From the NCBI GenBank assembly GCA_013696665.1, contig JACCYC010000136.1, positions 1-16,017 of the forward strand: a stretch of DNA of 16,017 bases, given 5' to 3'. Under the pieces are notes generated by a model. That model did no database searches and was not told the origin of the DNA. It was given only the letters and a program-made list of their open reading frames with translations. Numbering within the stretch: position 1 is the stretch's first letter; each line of letters starts with the position of its first letter. Positions 1-6,790 of this stretch are shown one piece after another. Made by a program: the position numbers and the translations under genes. Origin of the DNA: Burkholderiaceae bacterium. GTDB lineage: Bacteria > Pseudomonadota > Gammaproteobacteria > Burkholderiales > Burkholderiaceae_F.

Positions 1-2
1 TG

Positions 3-59
3 AGGGAAATTCTGGCGAGTTTCAATGAGGTGCCGGACAGTGCGGAGATGCTCCGCTAG
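3..59 (+). CDS. 3' end of an unidentified gene (partial)
   Basis: An open frame enters from the left edge and ends at a TAG at 57-59, giving the last 18 residues (REILASFNEVPDSAEMLR). It runs convergently into the flavoprotein gene, whose stop lies 6 nt further on. This fits a real gene end, because the next gene leaves no other room. The peptide is too short to identify a family. It could equally be a chance open frame. Confidence 0.4.
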   Translation, partial: REILASFNEVPDSAEMLR

Positions 60-65
60 ATCAAT

Positions 66-1214
66 TTATCGTCGCGCAAGGTCTTTCCACGCCGCGCGTG
101 AAAGCAGCCCGCGCCGATGAAAGTAAACCAGGCGCGCGGCGATCGCCAGCAGCCCGGTTTTTAGCAGAACATCAAACAGCCAATCGGTCTGAAAGCGGTC
201 GAACGCGCAGCGCAACAGTTGCTTGCTGCGAAAGCCGGGTACATCGATCGTTGCGGTAACCGCGCCGCCGTCGTCGCTGGCGAGTGCGCCCGCAATTGCA
301 TGCGCTGCCGCACGGCCCGATTCGAGCGCGGTATGAATACCGCCCGCCGTCAGCGGCGAGACCAGGCCCGCGGCGTCGCCGACCAGCAACACGCGATCCC
401 CCGCGATGGGGTCGACCGGTCCTCCGACGGGTATCAGGCCCGCGCGTCGCGCGACGACCTTCATCGACGTCAAATCAAAAATCTGCGCCAGCTTCTTTAG
501 AAATGCGTCGAGATCAACGGTGTCGCCCGCGCGCCGCTGCCGGGCGGCCAACCCGATCTGCGTAACACCCACACCGCCGAATGCCCAACCGATGTAGCCG
601 CGCGCAAGCCGGCGATCGAGAAAACAGTGCAGACGCCCAGGCTCCGGCAACGAGACGCCGGTGAGCTCGGCTTCGATGCCGAACAGAAATTCACGATTGA
701 TGCCGAGCCCGAACGCGCGCGCTACTTTTGACGTTGGGCCGTCGGCTCCGACAATAAAGCGCACGTGGCCGACGTGGTTCACCGCAAATCCGGCCCCCTC
801 GCGCTGCGCGCCGGTAAACAGTGTTGCGAGACGTACGTCGACCCCTGCAGCGATTGCCTGCGCGAGCAACCAACGCATCAGGTTCGGCGTGTCTGTGGCG
901 AGGAAAAAGTAGCCCGGCGAGTCGAGTGCGACGCTGTGGAGTCGCGATCCATAAAGCCGGACTCCGCCGATCGGGAGGATCAGGTCGGACGGCAGCGGCC
1001 CGAGTCGCGCCAGTTCATCGGCGGCTTCCTTGACCACGATGCCGGTGGTGTGAAGCTTTTCGCCGGCGTCTGTCTTGCGCTCGATCAGCACGACGCGCAG
1101 GCCTGCACGCGCCGCTTCGATTGCACACGCCACGCCTGCAAAGCTCGCGCCGACAACAAGCACGTCAGCCGCCTCCTCCAGTCTCGTGCGACGGGAGAAA
1201 TCAGGTTTGGTCAC
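66..1214 (-). CDS. FAD-dependent oxidoreductase, geranylgeranyl reductase-like family
   Basis: This 382-residue flavoprotein resembles the geranylgeranyl reductase / PHBH-fold monooxygenase group, which reduces isoprenoid double bonds or hydroxylates small molecules using FAD. An N-terminal dinucleotide-binding fold is seen at residues 18-45 (VLVVGASFAG, ending in an acidic residue after the second strand). The usual GxGxxG is GASFAG at 22-27, with serine at the second glycine. The second FAD motif is GADGP at 156-160, and the third is VGDAAGLVSPLTAGG at 278-292. The C-terminal ~60 residues are hydrophobic and basic, so membrane association is possible. The start is GTG at 1214. An in-frame ATG at 1241 is cut off by TGA after five codons, so the coding region cannot begin there. 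It is divergent from the small gene at 1332. The substrate cannot be read from sequence, and no carotenoid or lipid synthesis neighbour is present to guide it. Confidence 0.85.
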   Translation of the reverse strand: MTKPDFSRRTRLEEAADVLVVGASFAGVACAIEAARAGLRVVLIERKTDAGEKLHTTGIVVKEAADELARLGPLPSDLILPIGGVRLYGSRLHSVALDSPGYFFLATDTPNLMRWLLAQAIAAGVDVRLATLFTGAQREGAGFAVNHVGHVRFIVGADGPTSKVARAFGLGINREFLFGIEAELTGVSLPEPGRLHCFLDRRLARGYIGWAFGGVGVTQIGLAARQRRAGDTVDLDAFLKKLAQIFDLTSMKVVARRAGLIPVGGPVDPIAGDRVLLVGDAAGLVSPLTAGGIHTALESGRAAAHAIAGALASDDGGAVTATIDVPGFRSKQLLRCAFDRFQTDWLFDVLLKTGLLAIAARLVYFHRRGLLSRAAWKDLARR

Positions 1215-1250
1215 GTCGACAATTCACCGGTGTGCGCTCATTTCTGAATT

Positions 1251-1277
1251 GGTGGGGCATCCGTGGGATGCAACACC
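1251..1277. repeat. Intergenic inverted repeat between divergent starts
   Basis: GCATCC (1257-1262) and GGATGC (1266-1271) form a perfect 6-bp dyad around GTG. After a GG/AA internal mismatch the arms continue with GGTG (1251-1254) against CACC (1274-1277). The dyad lies 37 nt upstream of the flavoprotein GTG and about 55 nt upstream of the small gene's ATG. No T-run follows, so it is not a standard terminator. It could be an operator or a 5' leader hairpin. Its function is inference. Confidence 0.4.
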
Positions 1278-1317
1278 CGAAGCTTCTTTCCATCCGCAGC
1301 AGGTGCCGCGGCAAACC

Positions 1318-1324
1318 AGGAGAG
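1318..1324 (+). promoter_or_regulatory. Ribosome-binding site of the small membrane protein gene
   Basis: AGGAGAG ends 7 nt before the ATG at 1332. It is one of the strongest Shine-Dalgarno matches in the window. It decides the start of the following gene over the in-frame upstream GTG at 1263, and it argues that the rightward frame rather than the antisense frame is translated. Confidence 0.75.
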
Positions 1325-1331
1325 AGCAGCC

Positions 1332-1586
1332 ATGAAATCATTCGAATCAGTTCCATCGGAAACCGCCATCCGCCGTCTCGTGTTGGCGCGCGTCGTCGCA
1401 GGCATCATCGTCCTGATGGCAGTGGTGCTTGCTCCACCCGTCGCGGACACGATCGCCCGAGCCGATTCAGCCGTCTTTGCCGGTCTGGGGTCTGACGACG
1501 GCGACGGCGGGAATGAAGGCAACAAGGGTATCGAGGCTGTCGACACTATGGCAATTCCGGTCGAGCCGCTGTCGATGTCGTATTGA
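1332..1586 (+). CDS. Small membrane-anchored or secreted protein of unknown function
   Basis: This 84-residue protein is not recognised. Residues 1-16 are charged (MKSFESVPSETAIRRL). Residues about 17-36 form one hydrophobic stretch (VLARVVAGIIVLMAVVLAPP) preceded by two arginines, fitting a signal anchor or an uncleaved signal peptide; cleavage after ARA near residue 44 is also conceivable. The rest is short, low-complexity, glycine- and aspartate-rich (GLGSDDGDGGNEGNKG), then a hydrophobic tail ending in MSY. The start is chosen because AGGAGAG lies 7 nt upstream. It is divergent from the flavoprotein gene and converges on the PurM-like gene with 32 nt between stops. An overlapping leftward frame (1238-1546) has no comparable translation signal. 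The coding call rests on the ribosome-binding site and the membrane-segment pattern, not on homology. Confidence 0.6.
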   Translation: MKSFESVPSETAIRRLVLARVVAGIIVLMAVVLAPPVADTIARADSAVFAGLGSDDGDGGNEGNKGIEAVDTMAIPVEPLSMSY

Positions 1587-1618
1587 CATGCAATGCAGGC
1601 GGGTGGCCGGTGGCAGCA

Positions 1619-2734
1619 TCAGGCGCGCACGTGCAGCTCGTCCGCCCTGAAGGTAAGCCGCAACGGTTCGATGACGACAGACTTCGAGCCGGTGTCGACT
1701 CGGCCCGCAATCAGTGCGCCGACGCCGGCACTGTGCGCGACCTGGACGGCGCGCTCGGCGTCCGACGGCGCGACGAAGAGCGCGAATCCAGCGCCCATGT
1801 TTAGGTTGCCGTATGCCTCGCGATCATCGATGGCAGCCTGGCGCTGAATGAAATTCAGTACCGGTGGAACGGCCGGCAGCGCATCGATGGAATAGGTAAA
1901 TGCGGCCGGATGCCGCATCAGCTTGCGCCAGCCGTGGCCCGTGATGTTGACGCAGTAATGCGGCACGATGCCCGCCGCCGCCAGTGCCTCGGTGACCGGC
2001 GCATACAACACCGTCGGCGCCAGCAGCGCGTCGCCGAACAGAGTCCCGTCATCAAGCCGCGTTGCGTAGCCATCACGCAAGCGCTCGGCGAGCTTGCGCG
2101 CGAGTGATACCCCATTGGCATGGATACCGCTCGAGTCGAGCAGCACGATTGCGTCGCCCGCGGAGAGCTTGTCGCCCAGCGTCAAACGCGACTTCGGCCG
2201 CACGATTCCGACACACGATGCGGCAAGGTCGATGCGCCCCGATTCGACCACGCCGGCCAGCGCCGGCGTTTCTCCGCCACCCCACGCAACACCGCAGCGA
2301 TCGCACGCCTGCTGCCAGCCTTCGACCAGATCGCGCGCTCGGGCCCCGTCGGCGAACCAATCGCTGCTGCCAGCGGCCCAGTAGGCATGGACCGAAACAG
2401 GCGTAGCGCCAACCGTGATGATGTCGTTGACCGCCATCGCGAGCGTGTCCTGTGCGATGGAATCGTAGTAGGTACGACCGGCGCTGTTACTTGGAAGTGC
2501 GCGGACTGCGTCGGCCACCAGCGCCTTGGTGCCAAGACACTCGGTGATCGACGCGAAGTAGAACTCGCCGCAGTCGACAACGTAAGCCGATTCGCCACGA
2601 GAGGCGGCAACTTCGGTCAGTCCATGGCGCGCCAGGTTGCGCGAGGTATCGGCCGCCGCGCGCTGCGCAAGCACCTTCAGTGGGTCGATCTTTGCGTAAT
2701 CGACGCCGGATCGTTTGTAGTCGAGTTGAGTCAT
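1619..2734 (-). CDS. Divergent PurM-like protein (AIR synthase family)
   Basis: This 371-residue protein has the PurM/AIR-synthase layout. PurM makes aminoimidazole ribonucleotide from FGAM with ATP in purine synthesis. The N-terminus carries the family's GVDY sequence (10-13). The canonical ATP-loop DGVGTK is ECLGTK at 65-70. LAMAVND at 98-104 and GGGETP at 152-157 match the family's metal/nucleotide-binding positions. Later landmarks are SSGIHANG (201-208), NITGHGW (263-269, where canonical PurM has a TGGG run) and NMGAGFAL in the C-terminal domain. Length is slightly above the usual ~345. It therefore looks like a distinct PurM subfamily, either a bona fide purine enzyme of another lineage or a paralogue with a different substrate. 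It is divergent from hda with 96 nt between starts. No good Shine-Dalgarno precedes the ATG. Family is confident; the exact reaction is not. Confidence 0.8.
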   Translation of the reverse strand: MTQLDYKRSGVDYAKIDPLKVLAQRAAADTSRNLARHGLTEVAASRGESAYVVDCGEFYFASITECLGTKALVADAVRALPSNSAGRTYYDSIAQDTLAMAVNDIITVGATPVSVHAYWAAGSSDWFADGARARDLVEGWQQACDRCGVAWGGGETPALAGVVESGRIDLAASCVGIVRPKSRLTLGDKLSAGDAIVLLDSSGIHANGVSLARKLAERLRDGYATRLDDGTLFGDALLAPTVLYAPVTEALAAAGIVPHYCVNITGHGWRKLMRHPAAFTYSIDALPAVPPVLNFIQRQAAIDDREAYGNLNMGAGFALFVAPSDAERAVQVAHSAGVGALIAGRVDTGSKSVVIEPLRLTFRADELHVRA

Positions 2735-2830
2735 CGGTACGCCGGTAAACTGCCGCGCCCACCTCTGGATTTAACGCGCAGTCGAAGTGCAATTGTAGTT
2801 GGCACGGGCTGCGCCGGACCCACCTCGATC

Positions 2831-3493
2831 GTGAGCACTCCGCGCCAACTGACGCTGGAACTTGTCGACCCGCCGCAGCCGTCGCTCGCTAACTTTGTGG
2901 GCGGGCGCAACGCGGAAGTGTTGGCGGCCTTACAGGAAGTTGCGGCGGGAAGCGGTGACCACTTTATCTATTTGTGGGGTGACGCCGGTTCGGGCCGCTC
3001 GCACCTGTTGCAGGCACTTGATGCTGGGCCGCATCAGTCAGCCGTACCGTCATTCGATCCGGGAAAGTTGCTCTATGTGGTGGACGATATCGACCGCTGC
3101 ACGGAAACGCACCAGCGGCAACTGTTCGTATTGTTGAATGAGATCCGCGCGAATGGAGCTGCGCGTTTTGTCGGCGCCGGCAATGCTTCGCCAAAGCATC
3201 TGGCGCTGCGCGACGATGTGCGAACCCGACTCGCGTGGGGGCTGGTGTACCAGGTTCACGCGCTGACCGATGACGAGAAAGCGCAAGCGATGACCGCACA
3301 TGCAACGTCAAGGGGGCTCGCACTGTCAGTCGAGGTGGTCGATTATCTGTTGACCCATATGCCGCGCGACATGCGGACATTGGTCGCGATCGTTGATGCG
3401 CTCGACGGCTATGCACTTTCCGTTCAGCGGGCGGTCACCGTACCCCTGGTGCGAGACTGGATAAACCACGGCCGCTCGCACGGAGCTCCGTAG
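2831..3493 (+). CDS. hda: Hda, DnaA regulatory inactivator
   Basis: Hda binds the DNA-loaded sliding clamp and stimulates ATP hydrolysis by DnaA after initiation. This 220-residue version has an N-terminal clamp-binding motif, QLTLEL at 6-11, equivalent to QLSLPL in E. coli. It is followed by a DnaA-type AAA+ domain. Walker A is GDAGSGRS at 50-57, with arginine in place of the usual lysine, as in E. coli Hda. Walker B is LLYVVDDID with the aspartates at 85-86. An arginine-rich segment follows (VRTRLAWGL), and a lid contains the sensor-II arginine context (MPRDMRTLVAIVDALD). The GTG start at 2831 places the clamp motif right at the N-terminus as expected. The frame stays open far upstream, but that part is antisense to the PurM-like gene. 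It is the first gene of the rightward block. Confidence 0.92.
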   Translation: MSTPRQLTLELVDPPQPSLANFVGGRNAEVLAALQEVAAGSGDHFIYLWGDAGSGRSHLLQALDAGPHQSAVPSFDPGKLLYVVDDIDRCTETHQRQLFVLLNEIRANGAARFVGAGNASPKHLALRDDVRTRLAWGLVYQVHALTDDEKAQAMTAHATSRGLALSVEVVDYLLTHMPRDMRTLVAIVDALDGYALSVQRAVTVPLVRDWINHGRSHGAP

Positions 3494-3557
3494 ATGCAAT
3501 GCGAGGCGCCTAGGCAACGCGCCGTAAGATTCGCGATTCTCCCTTCGCCGCTGCTTA

Positions 3558-4256
3558 ATGCGCCTTGCTCTGTTCGACCTCGACCATACGCTGCTGCCAA
3601 TCGACAGCGCGGACACCTGGTCGTACTTTGTCGTCAGGCACGGTGGGCTCGATCCGATTGCCTATGGCGCCCGGATCCGCGAATTTGCGCGCACGTACAA
3701 GGCCGGCACGTTCGATGTCGATGGTTACGTGGCATTTCAGATGGAACTGCTGTCGCTGTTCCCGCGCGCAACGCTCGATCGCTGGCAGCGCCATTTCATG
3801 GAAGAGCACGTGCGCCCGCACATCCGGCCCGAGGCGCGCGCGCTGGTCGAATCGCATCGGGCGCGCGGCGATGAGCTGGCTCTGGTTACCGGTACGAACG
3901 CCTACGTGGTGACACCGATTGCGCGCGAGTTCGGCATTGAGCACGTGCTTGCGGTAGAGCCGGAAGTGGTACGCGGTGCTCCGGACGGACGCTTCACCGG
4001 CGGCCATGTGGGCACGCACTCATATCAGGAAGGCAAGGTGCGCAAGGTCGAGGAATGGCTCGCGGAGCACGCGAGAAGCTGGGATGACACGACGACCTTT
4101 TGCTACGGCGATTCGATAAATGACCTGCCCTTGCTGGAACGGGTGACGCATCCCGTCGTGACGAACGGCGACGCGCCGCTGCGCGCAATCGCGGCCGAGC
4201 GCGGTTGGCAGACGCTCGAGCTATTCGGGACCTCGGCGGCACAGGTGGCGACGTGA
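3558..4256 (+). CDS. HAD-superfamily subfamily IB phosphatase (SerB-like)
   Basis: This 232-residue cytosolic hydrolase of the phosphoserine-phosphatase-like HAD-IB group transfers phosphate through an aspartyl intermediate. Motif I is FDLDHTLLPIDS, with nucleophile D7 and acid/base D9. A helical cap follows (about 15-95). Motif II is LVTGTN, with T111. The motif III lysine is in EGKVRKVEEW (K160). Motif IV is YGDSINDLPLLE, with metal ligands D185 and D189. A member of this family sits between hda and pcnB in many betaproteobacteria, but its substrate is not fixed by sequence. Compounds such as phosphoserine or histidinol phosphate are possibilities only. The ATG at 3558 begins three residues before the first strand. 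The 64-nt gap after hda shows no clear ribosome-binding site. Its stop overlaps the pcnB start by 4 nt. Confidence 0.88.
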   Translation: MRLALFDLDHTLLPIDSADTWSYFVVRHGGLDPIAYGARIREFARTYKAGTFDVDGYVAFQMELLSLFPRATLDRWQRHFMEEHVRPHIRPEARALVESHRARGDELALVTGTNAYVVTPIAREFGIEHVLAVEPEVVRGAPDGRFTGGHVGTHSYQEGKVRKVEEWLAEHARSWDDTTTFCYGDSINDLPLLERVTHPVVTNGDAPLRAIAAERGWQTLELFGTSAAQVAT

Positions 4257-5614
4257 TCAATCGCGTTATCGCACGAGTGCAGACGCTTTTTAAACGCAAG
4301 CCCAAGCGTGGCGGACGCGATCCCAAGCGTATTTCCAGCCGCGAACACGGCATCAACGGCGAGCTCGTATCGCGCTCGGCACTGCGCGTGTGCGAGACGC
4401 TTCAGAAAGCCGGACACCGCGCGTACATCGTCGGCGGTGCGGTGCGCGATCTACTGCTCGACATCGCCCCGAAGGACTTTGACATCGCCACGGATGCAAC
4501 ACCGGAGCAGATCAAGTCTCACTTCCGCCGCGCCTTCATCATCGGCCGCCGCTTCAAGCTCGTGCACGTGATGTTCGGCCAGGAAACAATCGAGGTGTCG
4601 ACATTTCGTGCGCTGGTCAACGCTGACCGCCTGATCGACGAACACGGCCGAGTGCTGTCGGACAATTTGTACGGGGAGCAAAATGAAGACTCGGCGCGGC
4701 GCGACTTCACGATCAACGCGCTTTACTACGACCCGACCACGGGCGACGTGCTCGACTATCACGAAGGGGTCAAGGATGTGCGAGCACGCCGCCTGCGCAT
4801 GATTGGCGAGCCCGCCGATCGCTATCGCGAAGATCCGGTGCGGATGCTGCGCGCAGTGCGGTTTGCCGCCAAGCTCGGCTTTGCGATCGACGAAGCCACA
4901 CGCGAGCCAATTCACCGGATGGCCGAACTGATCGAGAACGTTCCTGCCGCGCGACTGTTCGACGAAATGCTGAAGCTTTTGACGAGCGGCCACTCGGTGG
5001 CATGCATCACCCGGTTGCGCGCCGAGGGTCTGCATCATGGCCTGCTGCCGCTTCTCGACGTAATCCTGGAGCAGCCCGCAGGCGAGCGTTTTGTGATGCT
5101 CGCGTTGTCACGCACCGACGAACGGGTGCGAGCCGGCAAGTCGATCTCGCCCGGGTACCTGTTCGCCACGCTGCTCTGGAACGACGTGCTTGCCAAATGG
5201 AACGCACGTTTGGCAAAAGACGAGCATCGAATTCCCGCTTTAAACCTTGCAATCGACGAAACGATCGAAGCGCAAACCGAAAAACTGGCGATTCAACGCC
5301 GTTTTGTTTCAGACATGCGCGAAATCTGGGGCTTGCAGCCGCGGTTTGAGCGGCGGACCGGCCGCTCGCCCTTTCGGCTGGTCGAACACCTGCGATTCCG
5401 TGCCGGTTATGATTTCCTGCTTTTGAGGGCTGCGGCCGATGAGATCCCGGTCGAGCAAGGCGACTGGTGGACTCGTTTCCTGCACGCAGGCCCGGATGAG
5501 CGCGAGAAATTGATCGAGGAGGCAGCGCGGGGGGGCAGCTCGACAGCAACAACAGGAAAGCGCCGGCGGCGACGGCGCGGCGGCAACGGGGACGGGGCTC
5601 CGAGCGCTGTTTGA
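4253..5614 (+). CDS. pcnB: Poly(A) polymerase I
   Basis: PcnB adds A-tails to RNA 3' ends and so marks RNAs for decay. The head of the class-II nucleotidyltransferase domain is clear: VGGAVRDLLL (60-69), then KDFDIATDATPEQI, with catalytic D75 and D77, and IGRRFKLVHVMF. The neck signature RREDFTINALYYD-like block (ARRDFTINALYYD) and the RYREDPVRMLRAVRFAAKLGF-like stretch around residues 185-210 follow. The basic C-terminal tail (KRRRRRRGG, about 436-444) is typical of RNA-binding PcnB rather than of CCA-adding enzymes. The GTG at 4253 is chosen because it overlaps the previous stop as GTGA and gives the short hydrophobic/basic N-terminus usual for betaproteobacterial PcnB. The upstream in-frame GTG at 4205 would overlap the phosphatase by 52 nt. 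Length is 453 residues. Confidence 0.93.
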   Translation: MINRVIARVQTLFKRKPKRGGRDPKRISSREHGINGELVSRSALRVCETLQKAGHRAYIVGGAVRDLLLDIAPKDFDIATDATPEQIKSHFRRAFIIGRRFKLVHVMFGQETIEVSTFRALVNADRLIDEHGRVLSDNLYGEQNEDSARRDFTINALYYDPTTGDVLDYHEGVKDVRARRLRMIGEPADRYREDPVRMLRAVRFAAKLGFAIDEATREPIHRMAELIENVPAARLFDEMLKLLTSGHSVACITRLRAEGLHHGLLPLLDVILEQPAGERFVMLALSRTDERVRAGKSISPGYLFATLLWNDVLAKWNARLAKDEHRIPALNLAIDETIEAQTEKLAIQRRFVSDMREIWGLQPRFERRTGRSPFRLVEHLRFRAGYDFLLLRAAADEIPVEQGDWWTRFLHAGPDEREKLIEEAARGGSSTATTGKRRRRRRGGNGDGAPSAV

Positions 5615-5626
5615 TAACTGATAAAA

Positions 5627-6133
5627 ATGAAACGTACCGCTTATATCGGGCTGGGCGCGAATCAGGGCGAGATGGCCGACTCTTTGAGAGCCGCTGTCGA
5701 TACCCTGCGTTCGCTCGAACAGTCCGAGCTGTTGGCGGTATCTCCGTTCTACAAGTCCGCACCGATCGAAGCGTCGGGGCCTGATTACGTCAACGCCGTT
5801 GCAAAGCTCGAAACAGCACTGGAGCCGTATGGGCTGCTGCTGCATCTGCTCGACATCGAATTGATGCTCGGTCGCAAAAGGCGGGGACCGAGCCAGAAGA
5901 AAAACGCACCCCGAAATGTTGACCTCGATCTTCTGCTGCTGGGCGAGATGATCATTCAGAGCACGCCGCTGACATTGCCTCACCCGCGGCTCCATCAGCG
6001 CGCTTTCGTGCTCCGGCCGCTGCTCGATCTCGCGCCCGAAATCTGCATACCGGGGCAAGGATCGGCGGCAGACTTCCTGATCGCCGTCGGTGACCAACGC
6101 GTCGATTTGCTCGACGAGTCCGCGGCGCAGTGA
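5627..6133 (+). CDS. folK: HPPK, 6-hydroxymethyl-7,8-dihydropterin pyrophosphokinase
   Basis: FolK transfers pyrophosphate from ATP to hydroxymethyl-dihydropterin, the step before pteroate formation in folate synthesis. The 168-residue length is standard. The N-terminal strand is AYIGLGANQG (5-14). SPFYKSAPI (39-47) follows, and the pterin/ATP signature is APRNVDLDLLLLG at 94-106 with the two metal-binding aspartates. The C-terminal motif is PHPRLHQRAFVL at 118-129. It starts 12 nt after pcnB with no strong Shine-Dalgarno, so translational coupling is likely. Its TGA overlaps the kinase GTG by 4 nt. No folB or folP is in the window. Confidence 0.96.
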   Translation: MKRTAYIGLGANQGEMADSLRAAVDTLRSLEQSELLAVSPFYKSAPIEASGPDYVNAVAKLETALEPYGLLLHLLDIELMLGRKRRGPSQKKNAPRNVDLDLLLLGEMIIQSTPLTLPHPRLHQRAFVLRPLLDLAPEICIPGQGSAADFLIAVGDQRVDLLDESAAQ

Positions 6134-6774
6134 CGTCGGCCAGCAAGTATCACTACGTCGTGATCGAGGGCCCGATCGGCGCGGGCAAGACGTCGCTCGC
6201 CCGCAAACTTGCGCTCCATTATTCGGCGCAGACGCTTCTCGAACAACCTGAAACGAATCCATTTCTTGAGCGCTTCTATCGCGATCAAGCTCGCTACGCG
6301 CTGCCGACGCAGCTGTTCTTCCTGTTTCAGCGCGTCCAGCAGCTTGGCGAGGTCAAGCAGCTCGACATGTTTCGATCCTCGGTGGTCGCGGACTTCCTGC
6401 TCGAAAAAGATCCGCTGTTCGCACGGCTGACACTCGCTGATGATGAATTGAAGCTCTACGAGCAGATCCTCGTGCAGCTGAAACCGCAGACACCGGTGCC
6501 CGACTTCGTGATCTACCTGCAGGCTTCGCCCGACACGCTGGTCGACCGAGTGGTTTTGCGCGGCAACCCAATCGAATCCGGCATATCCGAAACATACTTG
6601 CGCGCCTTGTCGGACAGCTATACGAAATTCTTTCACCAGTATGACGCTGCGCCGGTGCTGATCGTCAACACCGAAAACCTGAACCCGATCGAGCGCGACG
6701 AAGATTTCGCGTTGCTGCTGTCGCGTATTGACAAGATGCGCGGGCGCCGCGAGTACTTCAATCTCGCCGCATGA
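6130..6774 (+). CDS. Deoxynucleoside kinase (deoxyguanosine/deoxyadenosine kinase type)
   Basis: This 214-residue P-loop kinase phosphorylates deoxyribonucleosides for dNTP salvage. The P-loop is EGPIGAGKTS at 13-22. A catalytic E and substrate-site segment (LLEQPETNPFLERFY) follows. Then comes the RSSVVADFLLEKDPLF segment, with the arginine in the position of the family's ERS motif. The LID-like region has LVDRVVLRGNPIESGI, and the C-terminal part ends in YFNLAA. The GTG start at 6130 overlaps folK's TGA. A gene of this type next to folK is a betaproteobacterial arrangement and is absent from E. coli. The preferred nucleoside cannot be assigned from sequence. Confidence 0.9.
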   Translation: MTSASKYHYVVIEGPIGAGKTSLARKLALHYSAQTLLEQPETNPFLERFYRDQARYALPTQLFFLFQRVQQLGEVKQLDMFRSSVVADFLLEKDPLFARLTLADDELKLYEQILVQLKPQTPVPDFVIYLQASPDTLVDRVVLRGNPIESGISETYLRALSDSYTKFFHQYDAAPVLIVNTENLNPIERDEDFALLLSRIDKMRGRREYFNLAA

Positions 6775-6790
6775 ACAACCAACGGGCGAG

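Noticed and set aside
1212..1241. Five-codon mini-frame MSAHR with a stop, in frame just before the flavoprotein GTG
   Set aside because: It could be a leader peptide or a sign of a nonsense mutation, but homologous flavoproteins do not need this extension and there is no rare-codon or hairpin pattern to support attenuation.
765..1247. 160-codon rightward open frame over the flavoprotein gene
   Set aside because: It is antisense to a gene with three clear FAD motifs. Its translation is arginine- and cysteine-rich, with no recognisable domain, as expected for a shadow frame in GC-rich DNA.
1238..1546. Leftward 102-codon frame over the small membrane protein
   Set aside because: It has no ribosome-binding site comparable to AGGAGAG on the other strand and a low-complexity Ser/Thr/Ala/Arg translation typical of an antisense shadow.
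2120..2830. Long in-frame upstream extension of hda
   Set aside because: It lies antisense to the PurM-like gene and encodes no recognisable domain. Hda needs its clamp-binding motif at the N-terminus, which the GTG at 2831 provides.
5007..5762. 251-codon leftward frame opposite pcnB and folK
   Set aside because: It spans two well-supported genes on the other strand and its arginine/serine-rich product shows no domain.
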